Positions 10,749 to 18,125 of a DNA stretch of 64,000 bases are shown piece after piece. The first letter of the stretch is position 1, and each line of letters begins with the position of its first letter. This DNA comes from G963665405 sp963665405 (GTDB taxonomy: Bacteria > Chloroflexota > Dehalococcoidia > Lucifugimonadales > G963665405), in the NCBI GenBank assembly GCA_963665405.2, contig CAXXUH010000003.1, positions 541,055-605,054 on the forward strand, in the 5' to 3' direction. The notes beneath the pieces are model-generated. The model had not been told where the DNA came from and made no database searches. It was given only the letters and a program-made list of their open reading frames with translations. A program made the translations under genes and the position numbers.

Positions 10749-11058
10749 CCTTCGGAGCTGCTAGAGAGAGACGAGGGTATCCAATATGAAGAGAGCGATG
10801 CGCTCAAGCCCGGTGGACCGGGAAAGAAGATAGTCGCGTTCGTCGTGAACGACAAGGCCAGAAAGTGGGGTGGGGGCTTCGCGCTGGCGGTTAGAAGGCA
10901 CTGGCCCCATGTGCAGGCCGAATTCGAACGTGAGGGCGATCTCCGACTCGGCTCAGTGCACTGGAGTGACGCAACCGATGACGTACTAGCGTGCGCGATG
11001 GTCGCTCAACACGGATATCGCCCTGGGCCGAGGCCTGGCATCCGATATCACGCGCTCG

Positions 11059-11787
11059 ATTCGGCGTTGTCTCGGCTTGGGTCAGGGGATTGGCTCCACC
11101 AAACAGGGAGTCGGGTTCGCTACGGCCCGCCGCATCACAGATCGAGATCGCCACGTCACCCTCGCCAGGGATGTAAGGGAGCTCGGTCCGTTCATTCGAG
11201 ACACTGTCCAGCTTATCGCCGATGCGGTTGCGGCTGGCGGGCGGGTTTTCTTAGAGGGCACCCAAGGAACCGCGCTGAGCTTGTACCACGGATTCTATCC
11301 GTACGTAACGTCTAGGGACACGACCGTTTCCGCATGTCTCTCTGAGGCCGGAGTACCTCCTAGCTACGTTCGCCGAACCATTATGGTGTGCAGAACATAC
11401 CCGATACGGGTTGAGAGTCCACCCGGCTGGACCTCTGGACCCATGTCCAAGGAGATCGACTGGGCCGTTGTGTCCGATCGATCGAAGAAGCCTCTCCCAG
11501 AAATTCGTCGCGCCGAGCGCACTTCGACAACTAACAGGGAGCGCCGCGTGGGCGAGTTCGACTGGGCGCTTCTACGCAGAGCTGCGTTGCTCAACCGCCC
11601 TACCGACATAGCCTTGACTTTCGTTGACTACTTCGATCGCCGGAACGGTGACGCGAGAAGGTTTGACCAACTCACTCCGGACACAATCCGTTTTGTTGAA
11701 GAGATCGAATCGGTTGCCGAGGCTCCTGTAACGTTGATCGCAACCGGGTTCAACAACCGCAGTGTGATCGATCGCCGCAGATGGTAG
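11059..11787 (+). pseudogene. PurA-like (adenylosuccinate synthetase fold) protein, N-terminally truncated
   Basis: About 240 residues match the middle and C-terminal parts of the adenylosuccinate synthetase fold. Matches include IGSTKQGVGFATARRI, then VFLEGTQGTALSLYHGFYPYVTSRDTT, which parallels the canonical [23 protein letters not shown] block, then STTNRERRVGEFDW and ALTFVDYFD. The N-terminal GTP/IMP loop (GDEGKGK) and the catalytic Asp/His are absent because the frame begins directly at the macro-domain deletion junction. It is divergent from housekeeping PurA and sits in the island beside IrrE-macro, DUF7002-like and NDT-like genes. It is better viewed as part of a conflict or nucleotide-modifying module than as a purine biosynthesis gene. 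It is not functional as it stands. Confidence 0.72.
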
Positions 11788-11870
11788 AGAGCCGCATACC
11801 TTTAATCGCCCCAACGGCCGCGGAACGCGCAGTGGTGCTTGCACACTCGAGAATGACACAGGCTTGAGAA

Positions 11871-12533
11871 GTGGATTCTCTCGAACTGATCCGACAGTTC
11901 CCGCAGATCTACCACATGGCTGAGGCAGGCAGCTGGCCGCTGATTCTTGAGCACGGACTTCTAAGTACTTCGGCAATCCTGGACCTGTCGGGCTACTCGC
12001 GGGAGCAACGAGACCAGATAGAGGCGCGACATCGGCCTCACAAGTTGACGCTCAGCCTCCCAACGGTTGGCACCGTGATAATCAGGGACCAGAAGCCGAT
12101 GCGAGACTCCGTGCTTCGGACGGTACTCGACGGCTGCACGCCGGAGGAGTGGTATCGACTTCTCAACGGCAAGGTGTTCTTCTGGCCGACGCGAAAACGG
12201 CTCCTTAGGTTTCTCGGGGCCAAAGCCTATCGAGACGCGGACCAAATTGTGATCACGGTAGACACCGAGCGCCTACTCAACGACTATCGCAAGAGCGCCA
12301 CTCTTTCACCTATCAACTCCGGCGCCACACTTTTCAACGCTATCGAGCGAGGCATGGAGACCTTCGTCCCAATTCCGGACTACCCCTGGGAGTATGGGCG
12401 ACGAAAGAGATCTCGGAGTGAAGCGGTCGCCGAGATTGCCATAGATCGCGGTGTAATGAACGTTGCCTCGTACGTGACGGAGGTGCGATGTTGGCGAGGC
12501 GACTCACCGCGCCGTGTGATCTGGACACCCTAG
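11871..12533 (+). CDS. DUF7002-like protein, possible DarT-related ADP-ribosyltransferase
   Basis: A 220-residue protein starting at GTG 11871. Conserved-looking blocks are YHMAEAGSWPLILEHGLLSTSA (residues 15-36), TVIIRDQKPM near 63, LLNGKVFFWPTRKRLLRFLGAKAYR near 97, and PINSGATLFN near 142. From memory this pattern belongs to the family called DUF7002. The opening YH..x..LILEHGLL resembles the NAD-binding start of DarT-type DNA ADP-ribosyltransferases (YHITH..LPSILE.GL), which suggests an ART-like enzyme. That is inference. The frame is intact. Placement between the PurA-like and NDT-like genes, and near a macro domain that could reverse ADP-ribosylation, fits a toxin role. Confidence 0.65.
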   Translation: MDSLELIRQFPQIYHMAEAGSWPLILEHGLLSTSAILDLSGYSREQRDQIEARHRPHKLTLSLPTVGTVIIRDQKPMRDSVLRTVLDGCTPEEWYRLLNGKVFFWPTRKRLLRFLGAKAYRDADQIVITVDTERLLNDYRKSATLSPINSGATLFNAIERGMETFVPIPDYPWEYGRRKRSRSEAVAEIAIDRGVMNVASYVTEVRCWRGDSPRRVIWTP

Positions 12534-12594
12534 TCGGGCACCATCGAAGGCCTCCACGTAGTATCAGCTACTCTTTCGCGAAAGGTGGCTGGAC

Positions 12595-12966
12595 ATAAGA
12601 ATCTACCTTTCTGGACGCTACAGGCATCAGAGGTATTTGTCGTCCAAGGCCTCGGAGCTAGAGTGCCGGGGACACGAGGTCACATCGAGCTGGCTATCCG
12701 GGCTTCAAGATGGACACCCAGACGCCGAATGTGCCGCCACCGATGAGGCTGACGTCCGTCGATCTGACGTCTTTGTTCTATTCTCGGAGAAGCGGGACGC
12801 ATCGGAAGATCGTGGACGGGGTGGGCGTCACGTCGAGTTTGGCATGGCCTATGCGATGGGCAAGCGGATCATTGTAGTTGGCGAGAGAGAGAACGTGTTC
12901 CACTCTCTGCCCGGAGTTGTCGTCGTGGCTGATTGGACCGAAGCGATGCGGGCCATCTCGCTCTGA
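12595..12966 (+). CDS. Nucleoside 2-deoxyribosyltransferase-like protein
   Basis: About 123 residues beginning IRIYLSGRYRHQRYL. A Rossmann-like start, a conserved-Asp stretch and then GRHVEFGMAYAMGKRIIVVG follow the nucleoside 2-deoxyribosyltransferase/DUF4406 pattern. In that pattern the Glu in HxEFGMA would be the nucleophile. The natural start appears to be ATA at 12595, 6 nt after a good Shine-Dalgarno sequence (AAAGGTGG). This suggests either an ATG mutated to ATA, or use of CTG 12589; a later TTG at 12637 would remove the first strand. Relatives cleave nucleoside glycosidic bonds and often occur in phages and immune islands. The role here is inferred from context. Confidence 0.65.
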   Translation: MRIYLSGRYRHQRYLSSKASELECRGHEVTSSWLSGLQDGHPDAECAATDEADVRRSDVFVLFSEKRDASEDRGRGGRHVEFGMAYAMGKRIIVVGERENVFHSLPGVVVVADWTEAMRAISL

Positions 12967-12980
12967 CGGCAGCAGTATTC

Positions 12981-12999
12981 TGCTAACCGATTTGCTAAC
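12981..12999 (+). repeat. Island-end repeat, right
   Basis: TGCTAACCGATTTGCTAAC lies about 120 bp inside attR and matches 2820-2837 closely. It is a possible recombinase-binding site. Confidence 0.4.
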
Positions 13000-13118
13000 G
13001 CACTCGCGACAACGAGCCCGGAAAGGACGTCAAGACAGGTAACAGAACACCGGCGAGCCGCGGACGTCGTGTTCTGATTCGGTATGCGGGCCAATAGAAC
13101 ATCACAAGGGACCTCAGA

Positions 13119-13161
13119 CTCATAACCCAAAGGTCGGCGGTTCGAGTCCGCCCCCCGCAAC
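13119..13161 (+). repeat. attR: 3' part of tRNA-fMet duplicated
   Basis: An exact copy of 2707-2749. Upstream bases do not continue the tRNA (GGGACCTCAGA instead of the stem), so this is only a 3' tRNA fragment. It marks the right end of the 10.4-kb island. Confidence 0.88.
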
Positions 13162-13174
13162 AAGGAAATCCAAA

Positions 13175-13210
13175 GAAGCCCCGGACAATTGTCCGGGGCT
13201 TTCTTCTTTT
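13175..13210 (+). terminator. Intrinsic terminator behind attR
   Basis: A 13-bp perfect palindrome, AAGCCCCGGACAA with TTGTCCGGGGCTT, is followed by TCTTCTTTT. It resembles the tRNA-fMet terminator at 2767. Confidence 0.85.
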
Positions 13211-13267
13211 CCCGAAACGTGTCTGCTACCGCATCGCCGTGGCACCGCCGCCGGCGGTGCCACGGCG

Positions 13268-14107
13268 ATGCGATTTCGTCCCTCTCCTGCTGAGTATCCA
13301 GTGAGGGTTCCAGGCGGGGCCACCCGCATAAACGAGCGGACGAACGCCGGCCGGCCGGTGGCCGGTTTCCGAGTCCACAAAGGGGGCAGGAGTCTCGGAA
13401 GCTGGCGCAGCAACAGGGCCAAGGGAGTCCTCAAGCTTCTGATCGTCCACCAGGGAAGACAGGTGCCGAAGGACCTGCTGATCGAGGCGTTCTGGCCGGG
13501 CTATCCTGTCCGGGCCGCCAGTAACTCTCTGCGCGTGGCGATCCACGAGCTGAGACAGAGGCTCGACCTCCTGCACGACGGCCCCTCTCCTCCCAAGTAC
13601 GTTCTGTCTCAGGGCAAGAACTACTTCATCAACATGGAGGCGGCCATCTGGGTCGACGTCGACGAGTTCGAGGCCCTCCGGAGAGCGGGCCGGTCTCTGG
13701 AGCGGTCGGGCCGGCTCGACGAGGCCGTCGACACGTATCGAAGGGCCGAGGCACTCTACACCGGCGATTTCCTGGAGGAGGACCCGTACGAGGACTGGGC
13801 GTCACTCAGGCGCGAGGCCCTGCTCGACGTCTATCTGTCGATACTGAGCAAGGTCGTAGCCCATCATATGAAGGCCGGCGACTACGCGACCTGCATCGAG
13901 TACAGCCAGAAGCTGCTCGCCAAGGATCGATGCCGGGAAGACGCCTACCAGTGCCTGATCACGTGCCACACGAAGCTGGGACAGCGCAGCCGAGCCATCC
14001 GGTGGTACTCGGTCTGCGAGGAGACCCTCCGGCGGGAGCTGGATTGCCCGGTCAGCCCCGAGACCGAGGCACTCTACTGCCGGATGGTCCACGGGAGCGG
14101 CGTCTAG
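13268..14107 (+). CDS. SARP/AfsR-type transcriptional regulator (wHTH + BTAD)
   Basis: A 279-residue protein. Residues about 40-115 form an OmpR-like winged helix (SLGSWRSNRAKGVLKLLIVHQGR, then LIEAFWPG, then AASNSLRVAIHELRQRL). Residues about 125-275 form a bacterial transcriptional activator domain (DVDEFEALRRAG..LERSGRLDEAVDTYRRAEALYTGDFLEEDPYEDWAS). No ATPase domain follows, so it is the short SARP form. The N-terminal 35 residues look atypical and the true start may lie a little downstream. It is the first gene after attR and may regulate the following cluster, although a repeat element lies between them. Confidence 0.82.
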   Translation: MRFRPSPAEYPVRVPGGATRINERTNAGRPVAGFRVHKGGRSLGSWRSNRAKGVLKLLIVHQGRQVPKDLLIEAFWPGYPVRAASNSLRVAIHELRQRLDLLHDGPSPPKYVLSQGKNYFINMEAAIWVDVDEFEALRRAGRSLERSGRLDEAVDTYRRAEALYTGDFLEEDPYEDWASLRREALLDVYLSILSKVVAHHMKAGDYATCIEYSQKLLAKDRCREDAYQCLITCHTKLGQRSRAIRWYSVCEETLRRELDCPVSPETEALYCRMVHGSGV

Positions 14108-14164
14108 CAGAATGGTCGAATACGGGGTGCAGTTGGAGAGGACCCCCCTGGCCCGGAGTCCGAT

Positions 14165-14232
14165 GGTATCCCTCAGATATTTCTTCCCCCTTCCCTGGCG
14201 AGGAAGGGGACCAGGAGGATGGTCGAAAGGGG
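14165..14232 (-). repeat. Three-hairpin intergenic repeat, copy B (partial)
   Basis: It contains CCCTCAGATAT, then a CTTCCCCCTTCC...GGAAGGGG hairpin, then GGATGGTCGAAAGGGG. These are the elements seen at 62730-62790, in reverse orientation. The third hairpin is missing. Confidence 0.6.
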
Positions 14233-14350
14233 TTCTAAGGCCCTGTTGGTATGGCGGGCCAAATCGTACGCCGATCCGCGCAGTGTCATACAATACGACC
14301 GTTTGCAATCCGCGGTCGCGCGACAGACCCTCGCCGGAGCAAGGCCCCCA

Positions 14351-14920
14351 ATGTTGACGATCATTCTGTTGAGTGGCGGAATAGATTCCGCTGCGGTCGT
14401 CAACTTTTACCTCGACATGCGCCACGATGTGATAGGGCTCTTCGTCGATTATGGCCAGGCAGCGTCTCACCAGGAACTCGAATCGGCACGCCTCGTCGCC
14501 GGATACTACGGCGTCGATCTCGATGACGTGAGGGTTCGGGGCGGACAGAGTTTCGGTCCCGGCGAGGTGCGTGGACGGAATGCTTTCCTGGTTCTCACTG
14601 CCCTCCTGATGACCCCCTCGCTGAAGGGAATCGTGTCGATGGGCATCCATTCCGGCACATCATACTTCGACTGCAGTGAGGCGTTCGCCCACCAGATGTC
14701 CAACTTGCTGGTGGACCATACGGACGGTGGCGTTGCCTTCGATGCACCGTTCCTGTCTTGGACCAAAGAAGATGTGTACGACTATTGCATCGAGAAGCGG
14801 GTCCCGATCCGTGTAACGTATAGCTGTGAGTCAGGCCGCGATCCTATTTGTGGAACGTGTCTTTCCTGCCTGGACAGGGAGGCGTTGAGTGCTCGCCAGA
14901 AGATTGCAGATCCAACATGA
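14351..14920 (+). CDS. QueC-like PP-loop ATPase (7-deazaguanine family)
   Basis: A 189-residue protein of the 7-cyano-7-deazaguanine synthase family. The PP-loop SGGIDS is at residues 8-13. All four C-terminal zinc cysteines are present in YSCESGRDPICGTCLSC. It is shorter and more divergent than housekeeping QueC. The start ATG 14351 fits the family N-terminus. No QueD, QueE or QueF is nearby. Instead a TGT-like gene follows immediately, then a probable CD-NTase start. QueC-like proteins act as Cap9 in type IV CBASS and as QatC in Qat systems, so a defence role is inferred. Confidence 0.82.
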   Translation: MLTIILLSGGIDSAAVVNFYLDMRHDVIGLFVDYGQAASHQELESARLVAGYYGVDLDDVRVRGGQSFGPGEVRGRNAFLVLTALLMTPSLKGIVSMGIHSGTSYFDCSEAFAHQMSNLLVDHTDGGVAFDAPFLSWTKEDVYDYCIEKRVPIRVTYSCESGRDPICGTCLSCLDREALSARQKIADPT

Positions 14921-14942
14921 CGCCGGGCCTTTCTGGACGCTG

Positions 14943-15863
14943 ATGTTGGTACCGTCTCTTTCCTCCAAAGGCTTTCAGGAGATCGACAAGATCGTCGGCT
15001 TCATGGAGGAGATCATCACCGACCAGCTACTCATCAGCGCTTACGACCTACACCACGGTCACATGGCCGTCCCAGCAGAGTTTGCGGAACTTACTTTCCT
15101 TGACAGCGGGGGCTACGAAGCCTCCATAGAGAGGGATCTCGCGGATCTGGGCTATGGGGAGCATGTGCCCAAGCGGTGGGACAAGACTATGTTGGACGGC
15201 GTTTTTTCGAGTTGGCCGAAAGATAGGCCTACAGTGGTCGTCAGTTACGATCACCCGTCGCTGCGACGGGCTGTGCCCGATCAAGTTGCTGTTGCGGTGG
15301 AACTGTTTGAAGGCTACCCTGGCTTCATCACGGAGATCCTGTTGAAGCCCGAAACCCGCAAGCAAAAGCTGGTGCAGTTGGACTCCATCGTGGAGCAGGT
15401 CAGAAAACTCGGGCAGTTCGATATAGTCGGCCTTACTGAGAAGGAACTTGGGGGCTCAATAATCGAACGCATGACAGCGATCGCGAAACTGCGACGTGCA
15501 ATGGATGCCGCTGGAGTTATCAGGCCGATCCACGTTTTCGGCAGCCTTGATCCGGTGAGTTCCCCCCTCTACTTCTTGGCCGGCGCCGATATCTTTGACG
15601 GCCTATCCTGGCTGCGCCTTGCGTACATGAATGGGCTCGCTGTGTACCGTCAGAATTTCGGTGCCCTGACCTTCGGCGTTCGGGAACATGAAAGGAGTGT
15701 CGCGCTGCGGAGTTACGCCTCCAACATCTATTACTTGGCCGATCTGCGAGCCCAAATGGAGAAGTATGTGCTTACTGGCGACTTTGACCAGTTCAAGGAT
15801 CATGCATCCTTTTTCCGCGATCAGGTAACTGATCTGGAAGTAAAGCTAGGGGAGGAGAAGTAA
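14943..15863 (+). CDS. TGT-like tRNA/base transglycosylase homologue
   Basis: A 306-residue protein with tRNA-guanine-transglycosylase fold signatures. LDSGGYEAS near residue 53 corresponds to the TGT LTDSGGFQ box with the general-base Asp. HVFGSLDPVSSPLYFLAGADIFDGLSWLR near 198-226 corresponds to HLLGIG..., then DMFDCV.PTR with the nucleophilic Asp. The C-terminal zinc-binding module of bacterial TGT is not apparent. The ATG at 14943 is chosen; an in-frame GTG at 14889 would overlap the QueC-like gene. The stop overlaps the next ATG (TAATG), indicating translational coupling. With QueC and a CD-NTase neighbour this matches the Cap10 position of type IV CBASS. Confidence 0.78.
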   Translation: MLVPSLSSKGFQEIDKIVGFMEEIITDQLLISAYDLHHGHMAVPAEFAELTFLDSGGYEASIERDLADLGYGEHVPKRWDKTMLDGVFSSWPKDRPTVVVSYDHPSLRRAVPDQVAVAVELFEGYPGFITEILLKPETRKQKLVQLDSIVEQVRKLGQFDIVGLTEKELGGSIIERMTAIAKLRRAMDAAGVIRPIHVFGSLDPVSSPLYFLAGADIFDGLSWLRLAYMNGLAVYRQNFGALTFGVREHERSVALRSYASNIYYLADLRAQMEKYVLTGDFDQFKDHASFFRDQVTDLEVKLGEEK

Positions 15864-16021
15864 TGGGCGGCTCGGGAGGAGGATCCACAGCTCGATACGA
15901 TCCGCAACGAATCAAGGATCTGATTAGGTCCGCCGAAGACCGGACGCGGGACACCGGGTACGAGACGGAGATTTCAACCCTCAGAATCCTCGGCTCGCCC
16001 CCGGCGAGAAGGCGGCCGTAA
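15863..16021 (+). pseudogene. Probable CD-NTase (CBASS nucleotidyltransferase), N-terminal stub
   Basis: A frame starting inside the TGT-like stop codon encodes MGGSGGGSTARYDPQRIKDL, then SAEDRTRDTGYETEIS, and terminates after 52 codons. A glycine-rich start followed by R.AE.RT.D..YE.E is, from memory, the N-terminus of CBASS-type nucleotidyltransferases preceding the GGSxxK core. The core itself is absent. Homology stops near 15980, where the sequence switches to an Ig-like protein in another frame. The gene was therefore cut by a deletion. Confidence 0.6.
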
Positions 16022-17976
16022 CCACGACTGTCGAGCCCGGCAGGCGTCCCCTCACCGGGGCCCCCAAGGCGTATAACTTCACCCTGACGGCTACTCCGGG
16101 AGTGGAGGCCGCCGGCGCCAAGACCGTGTCGGGCGAGCTGGAGGCCACCCCAATCCTGCCAAAGTGGGCTATCTTCGCCGCCGCCGGGGTCGTCGCCGTC
16201 GTGGTCCTGGTGATAGTGCTCATCCTCGTGCTGCCGGGGGGTGGGGGCCCCAAACTGTTGGCCGGCGACTCCCTCGCGGGCGGCTTCGAGCTGCCTCCGG
16301 ACGCGAGCCACGATTTCAGCTTCGTCGTCGACGAGCCTGGCTTCGTCGTCGTGAAGGTGAACTGGCGGGTCACGGGCAACGGTCTGAGGATATTCGTGGA
16401 CGTGCCGGATGCGAATCCCCTGGAGCGCCTCCTCGACGAGGACCTGACCGAGGCGACCGGGAGCTTCACGGTCGAGCTGCCCGAAAGGCACGTGGGGCGC
16501 TCGGTCAACGTCCGTTTCCGCAACGATACCCCGAGCGCCACCGACGGGACATTCGACGTCACCTTCCGCGTAAACCTGCCGGTGGGATCGGTCGACGTCA
16601 GCCCCACGAGCGCCGTAGTGGTCGAGGGGATGACCATCCAGCTCGTCGCGACCGTGCGGGACGAGTCCGCCGCCGTTGTGCCGGACCGGTCTGTTACGTG
16701 GTCCAGCAGCGACCCCTCGGTCGCCAGTATCTCGCAGACCGGCGAGGTGATCGGAGGGTCACCGGGCTCCGCCGTCATCGAGGCCAGCGCGGAAGGCAAG
16801 ACGGCCTCGGCGACCATCAGCGTCCTGGCGGCCATAGCCTCCCTGGAGGTAAGCCCCGACAGCGCAACCATCGCCGAGGGAGGGACAGTCCGGCTAACTG
16901 CGGCGATGAAAGACGCCGACGGGGCAGCCGTCACGGACCGCGCCGTTACCTGGTCCAGCACGAAGCCCGCTGTGGCCGAGGTCTCGGACTCGGGAGTCGT
17001 GACCGGCAGGGCCGTGGGCCCCGCCACCATCGAGGCTAGCGCGGAAGGCAAGACGGCCTCTGTGACGATCTCTGTAATCGTCGTCCCGGTGGCGTCGGTC
17101 CAGGTCGCCCCGCCCGGCCTGACGCTTCAGGAGCAGGAGACCGGGCAGCTCTCGGCCACGGCGGCCGATGCCGGTGGGACGCTACTGACGGACCGCGTCA
17201 TAATCTGGTCCTCCAGCGATCCGAAGGTTGCGACCGTCTCGCCTCAAGGGTTTGTGTCTGCGGTCGCGATCGGGTCCACGACCATAACGGCGACCTCGGA
17301 GGGCGTGGATGGGACCGTGACGGTTACCGTCGCGCCCGTTCCGGTCGAGTCGCTGACCGTGTCTCCGTCCAACCTGACCGTGGAGGAGGGGCAGACCGAG
17401 ACTCTACGAGCCGCCCTCGTGGATTCGCTGGGGCGGCCGACCGGTGGCACCGTGGAATGGTCCAGCAGCGACCCCAAGGTGGCGGCTGTGAACCAACAGG
17501 GCCAGGTGAAGGGCCTCTCGCCCGGCTCAGCCCAGATAACGGCGAAGCTGGGAGACGCGAGCGGGTCCGCAAAGGTAACGGTGCTCACGGTGAACCACGC
17601 CCCGGTTGCGGAGCCGGACTCCTACTGCGTCCCTACGATTTCTAGGGACACCTCCCTCGCCGTCGACCCGCCCGGCGTGCTGGGGAACGACTCCGACTCC
17701 GACGGCGACACGCTCGTGGCAGAGCTCGGCAGGCGCCCGACGAACGGAACCCTGAAGGTCCTCACCAAGGCCGGCGGCTTCAGCTACGTTCCCAACGCGG
17801 GCTTCGAGGGCAAGGACTCGTTCACTTACAAAGCGAGCGACGGCCGCCTCAGTTCGGCGGAGGTTCTGGTTTCAATCGCAGTTCAGCGGTTGTGCCCGAG
17901 GACCGTCGAGATCGACATCAGCGAGATCGACGTGACCGACACCGACCTGACCATATCCGACGACACCAAGAAGTAA
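15985..17976 (+). CDS. Membrane-anchored protein with four BIG2 Ig-like repeats, 5'-truncated
   Basis: The frame is open from 15928, but homology begins at about LAPGEKAAVTTTVEPG (15994). The first usable in-frame start is GTG 16102. One transmembrane segment (WAIFAAAGVVAVVVLVIVLILVLP) is followed by an extracytoplasmic region. That region has four bacterial Ig-like group 2 repeats, each with a WSSSDP.VA motif (or WSSTKPAVA), and a C-terminal cadherin-like tandem domain (NHAPVAEPDSY, then GVLGNDSDSDGDTL). The N-terminal part upstream of the junction is missing. It is a predicted surface or adhesion protein. The former N-terminus was removed by the deletion that also truncated the CD-NTase gene. 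Confidence 0.75.
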   Translation, partial: NPRLAPGEKAAVTTTVEPGRRPLTGAPKAYNFTLTATPGVEAAGAKTVSGELEATPILPKWAIFAAAGVVAVVVLVIVLILVLPGGGGPKLLAGDSLAGGFELPPDASHDFSFVVDEPGFVVVKVNWRVTGNGLRIFVDVPDANPLERLLDEDLTEATGSFTVELPERHVGRSVNVRFRNDTPSATDGTFDVTFRVNLPVGSVDVSPTSAVVVEGMTIQLVATVRDESAAVVPDRSVTWSSSDPSVASISQTGEVIGGSPGSAVIEASAEGKTASATISVLAAIASLEVSPDSATIAEGGTVRLTAAMKDADGAAVTDRAVTWSSTKPAVAEVSDSGVVTGRAVGPATIEASAEGKTASVTISVIVVPVASVQVAPPGLTLQEQETGQLSATAADAGGTLLTDRVIIWSSSDPKVATVSPQGFVSAVAIGSTTITATSEGVDGTVTVTVAPVPVESLTVSPSNLTVEEGQTETLRAALVDSLGRPTGGTVEWSSSDPKVAAVNQQGQVKGLSPGSAQITAKLGDASGSAKVTVLTVNHAPVAEPDSYCVPTISRDTSLAVDPPGVLGNDSDSDGDTLVAELGRRPTNGTLKVLTKAGGFSYVPNAGFEGKDSFTYKASDGRLSSAEVLVSIAVQRLCPRTVEIDISEIDVTDTDLTISDDTKK

Positions 17977-17993
17977 GTAGCACGGTAGCCGCG

Positions 17994-18025
17994 GCGACGG
18001 CGGTCTGAGTCCGGCCCCACAACCA
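17994..18025 (+). repeat. Degenerate tRNA 3'-end-like att site
   Basis: GCGACGGCGGTCTGAGTCCG then GCCCCACAACCA resembles the T-arm/acceptor end of tRNA-fMet with several differences. It is followed at the same spacing by a look-alike terminator, as at 2741 and 13151. It may be an old attachment site closing a second tandem unit. Confidence 0.45.
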
Positions 18026-18036
18026 GCACACTGAGA

Positions 18037-18076
18037 GAAGCCCCGGAGGGTATACTACTCCGGGGCTTCTGCTTTT
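18037..18076 (+). terminator. Intrinsic terminator
   Basis: GAAGCCCCGGAG (18037-18048) pairs with CTCCGGGGCTTC (18058-18069), followed by TGCTTTT. The stem core is the same as in the terminators at 2767 and 13175. Confidence 0.85.
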
Positions 18077-18125
18077 CGTGGGGCGCCCAGGCACAGGTCA
18101 ATTCCACAACCCGGAGGTCCATGAC

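Larger units (their letters stand above)
9885..11075 (+). pseudogene. IrrE/ImmA-like metallopeptidase fused to macro domain, broken
   Basis: It starts at TTG 9885 behind a strong Shine-Dalgarno sequence. Residues 1-120 carry an ImmA/IrrE (M78) protease domain with the zinc motif AHEIGHTLFP near residue 92. An in-frame TAG (10248-10250) then interrupts the reading frame. The same frame continues as LELLCNLAAAEFLMPIG, exactly what follows in this family, so the TAG probably replaced CAG. Two copies of a 50-bp direct repeat lie in frame (10495 and 10699). From about 10780 the frame encodes a macro domain: KKIVAFVVNDKARKWGGGFALAVRRHWPHVQ, then MVAQHGYRPGPRPGIRY. Macro homology ends near 11070 and the next gene begins abruptly, so the C-terminal part is deleted. 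The predicted ancestor combined a protease with an ADP-ribose-binding domain. Confidence 0.75.

Noticed and set aside
11077..11787. Housekeeping adenylosuccinate synthetase (purA)
   Set aside because: It is N-terminally truncated, lacks the GTP/IMP loop, is divergent, and sits in an accessory island. It is not a purine biosynthesis gene copy.
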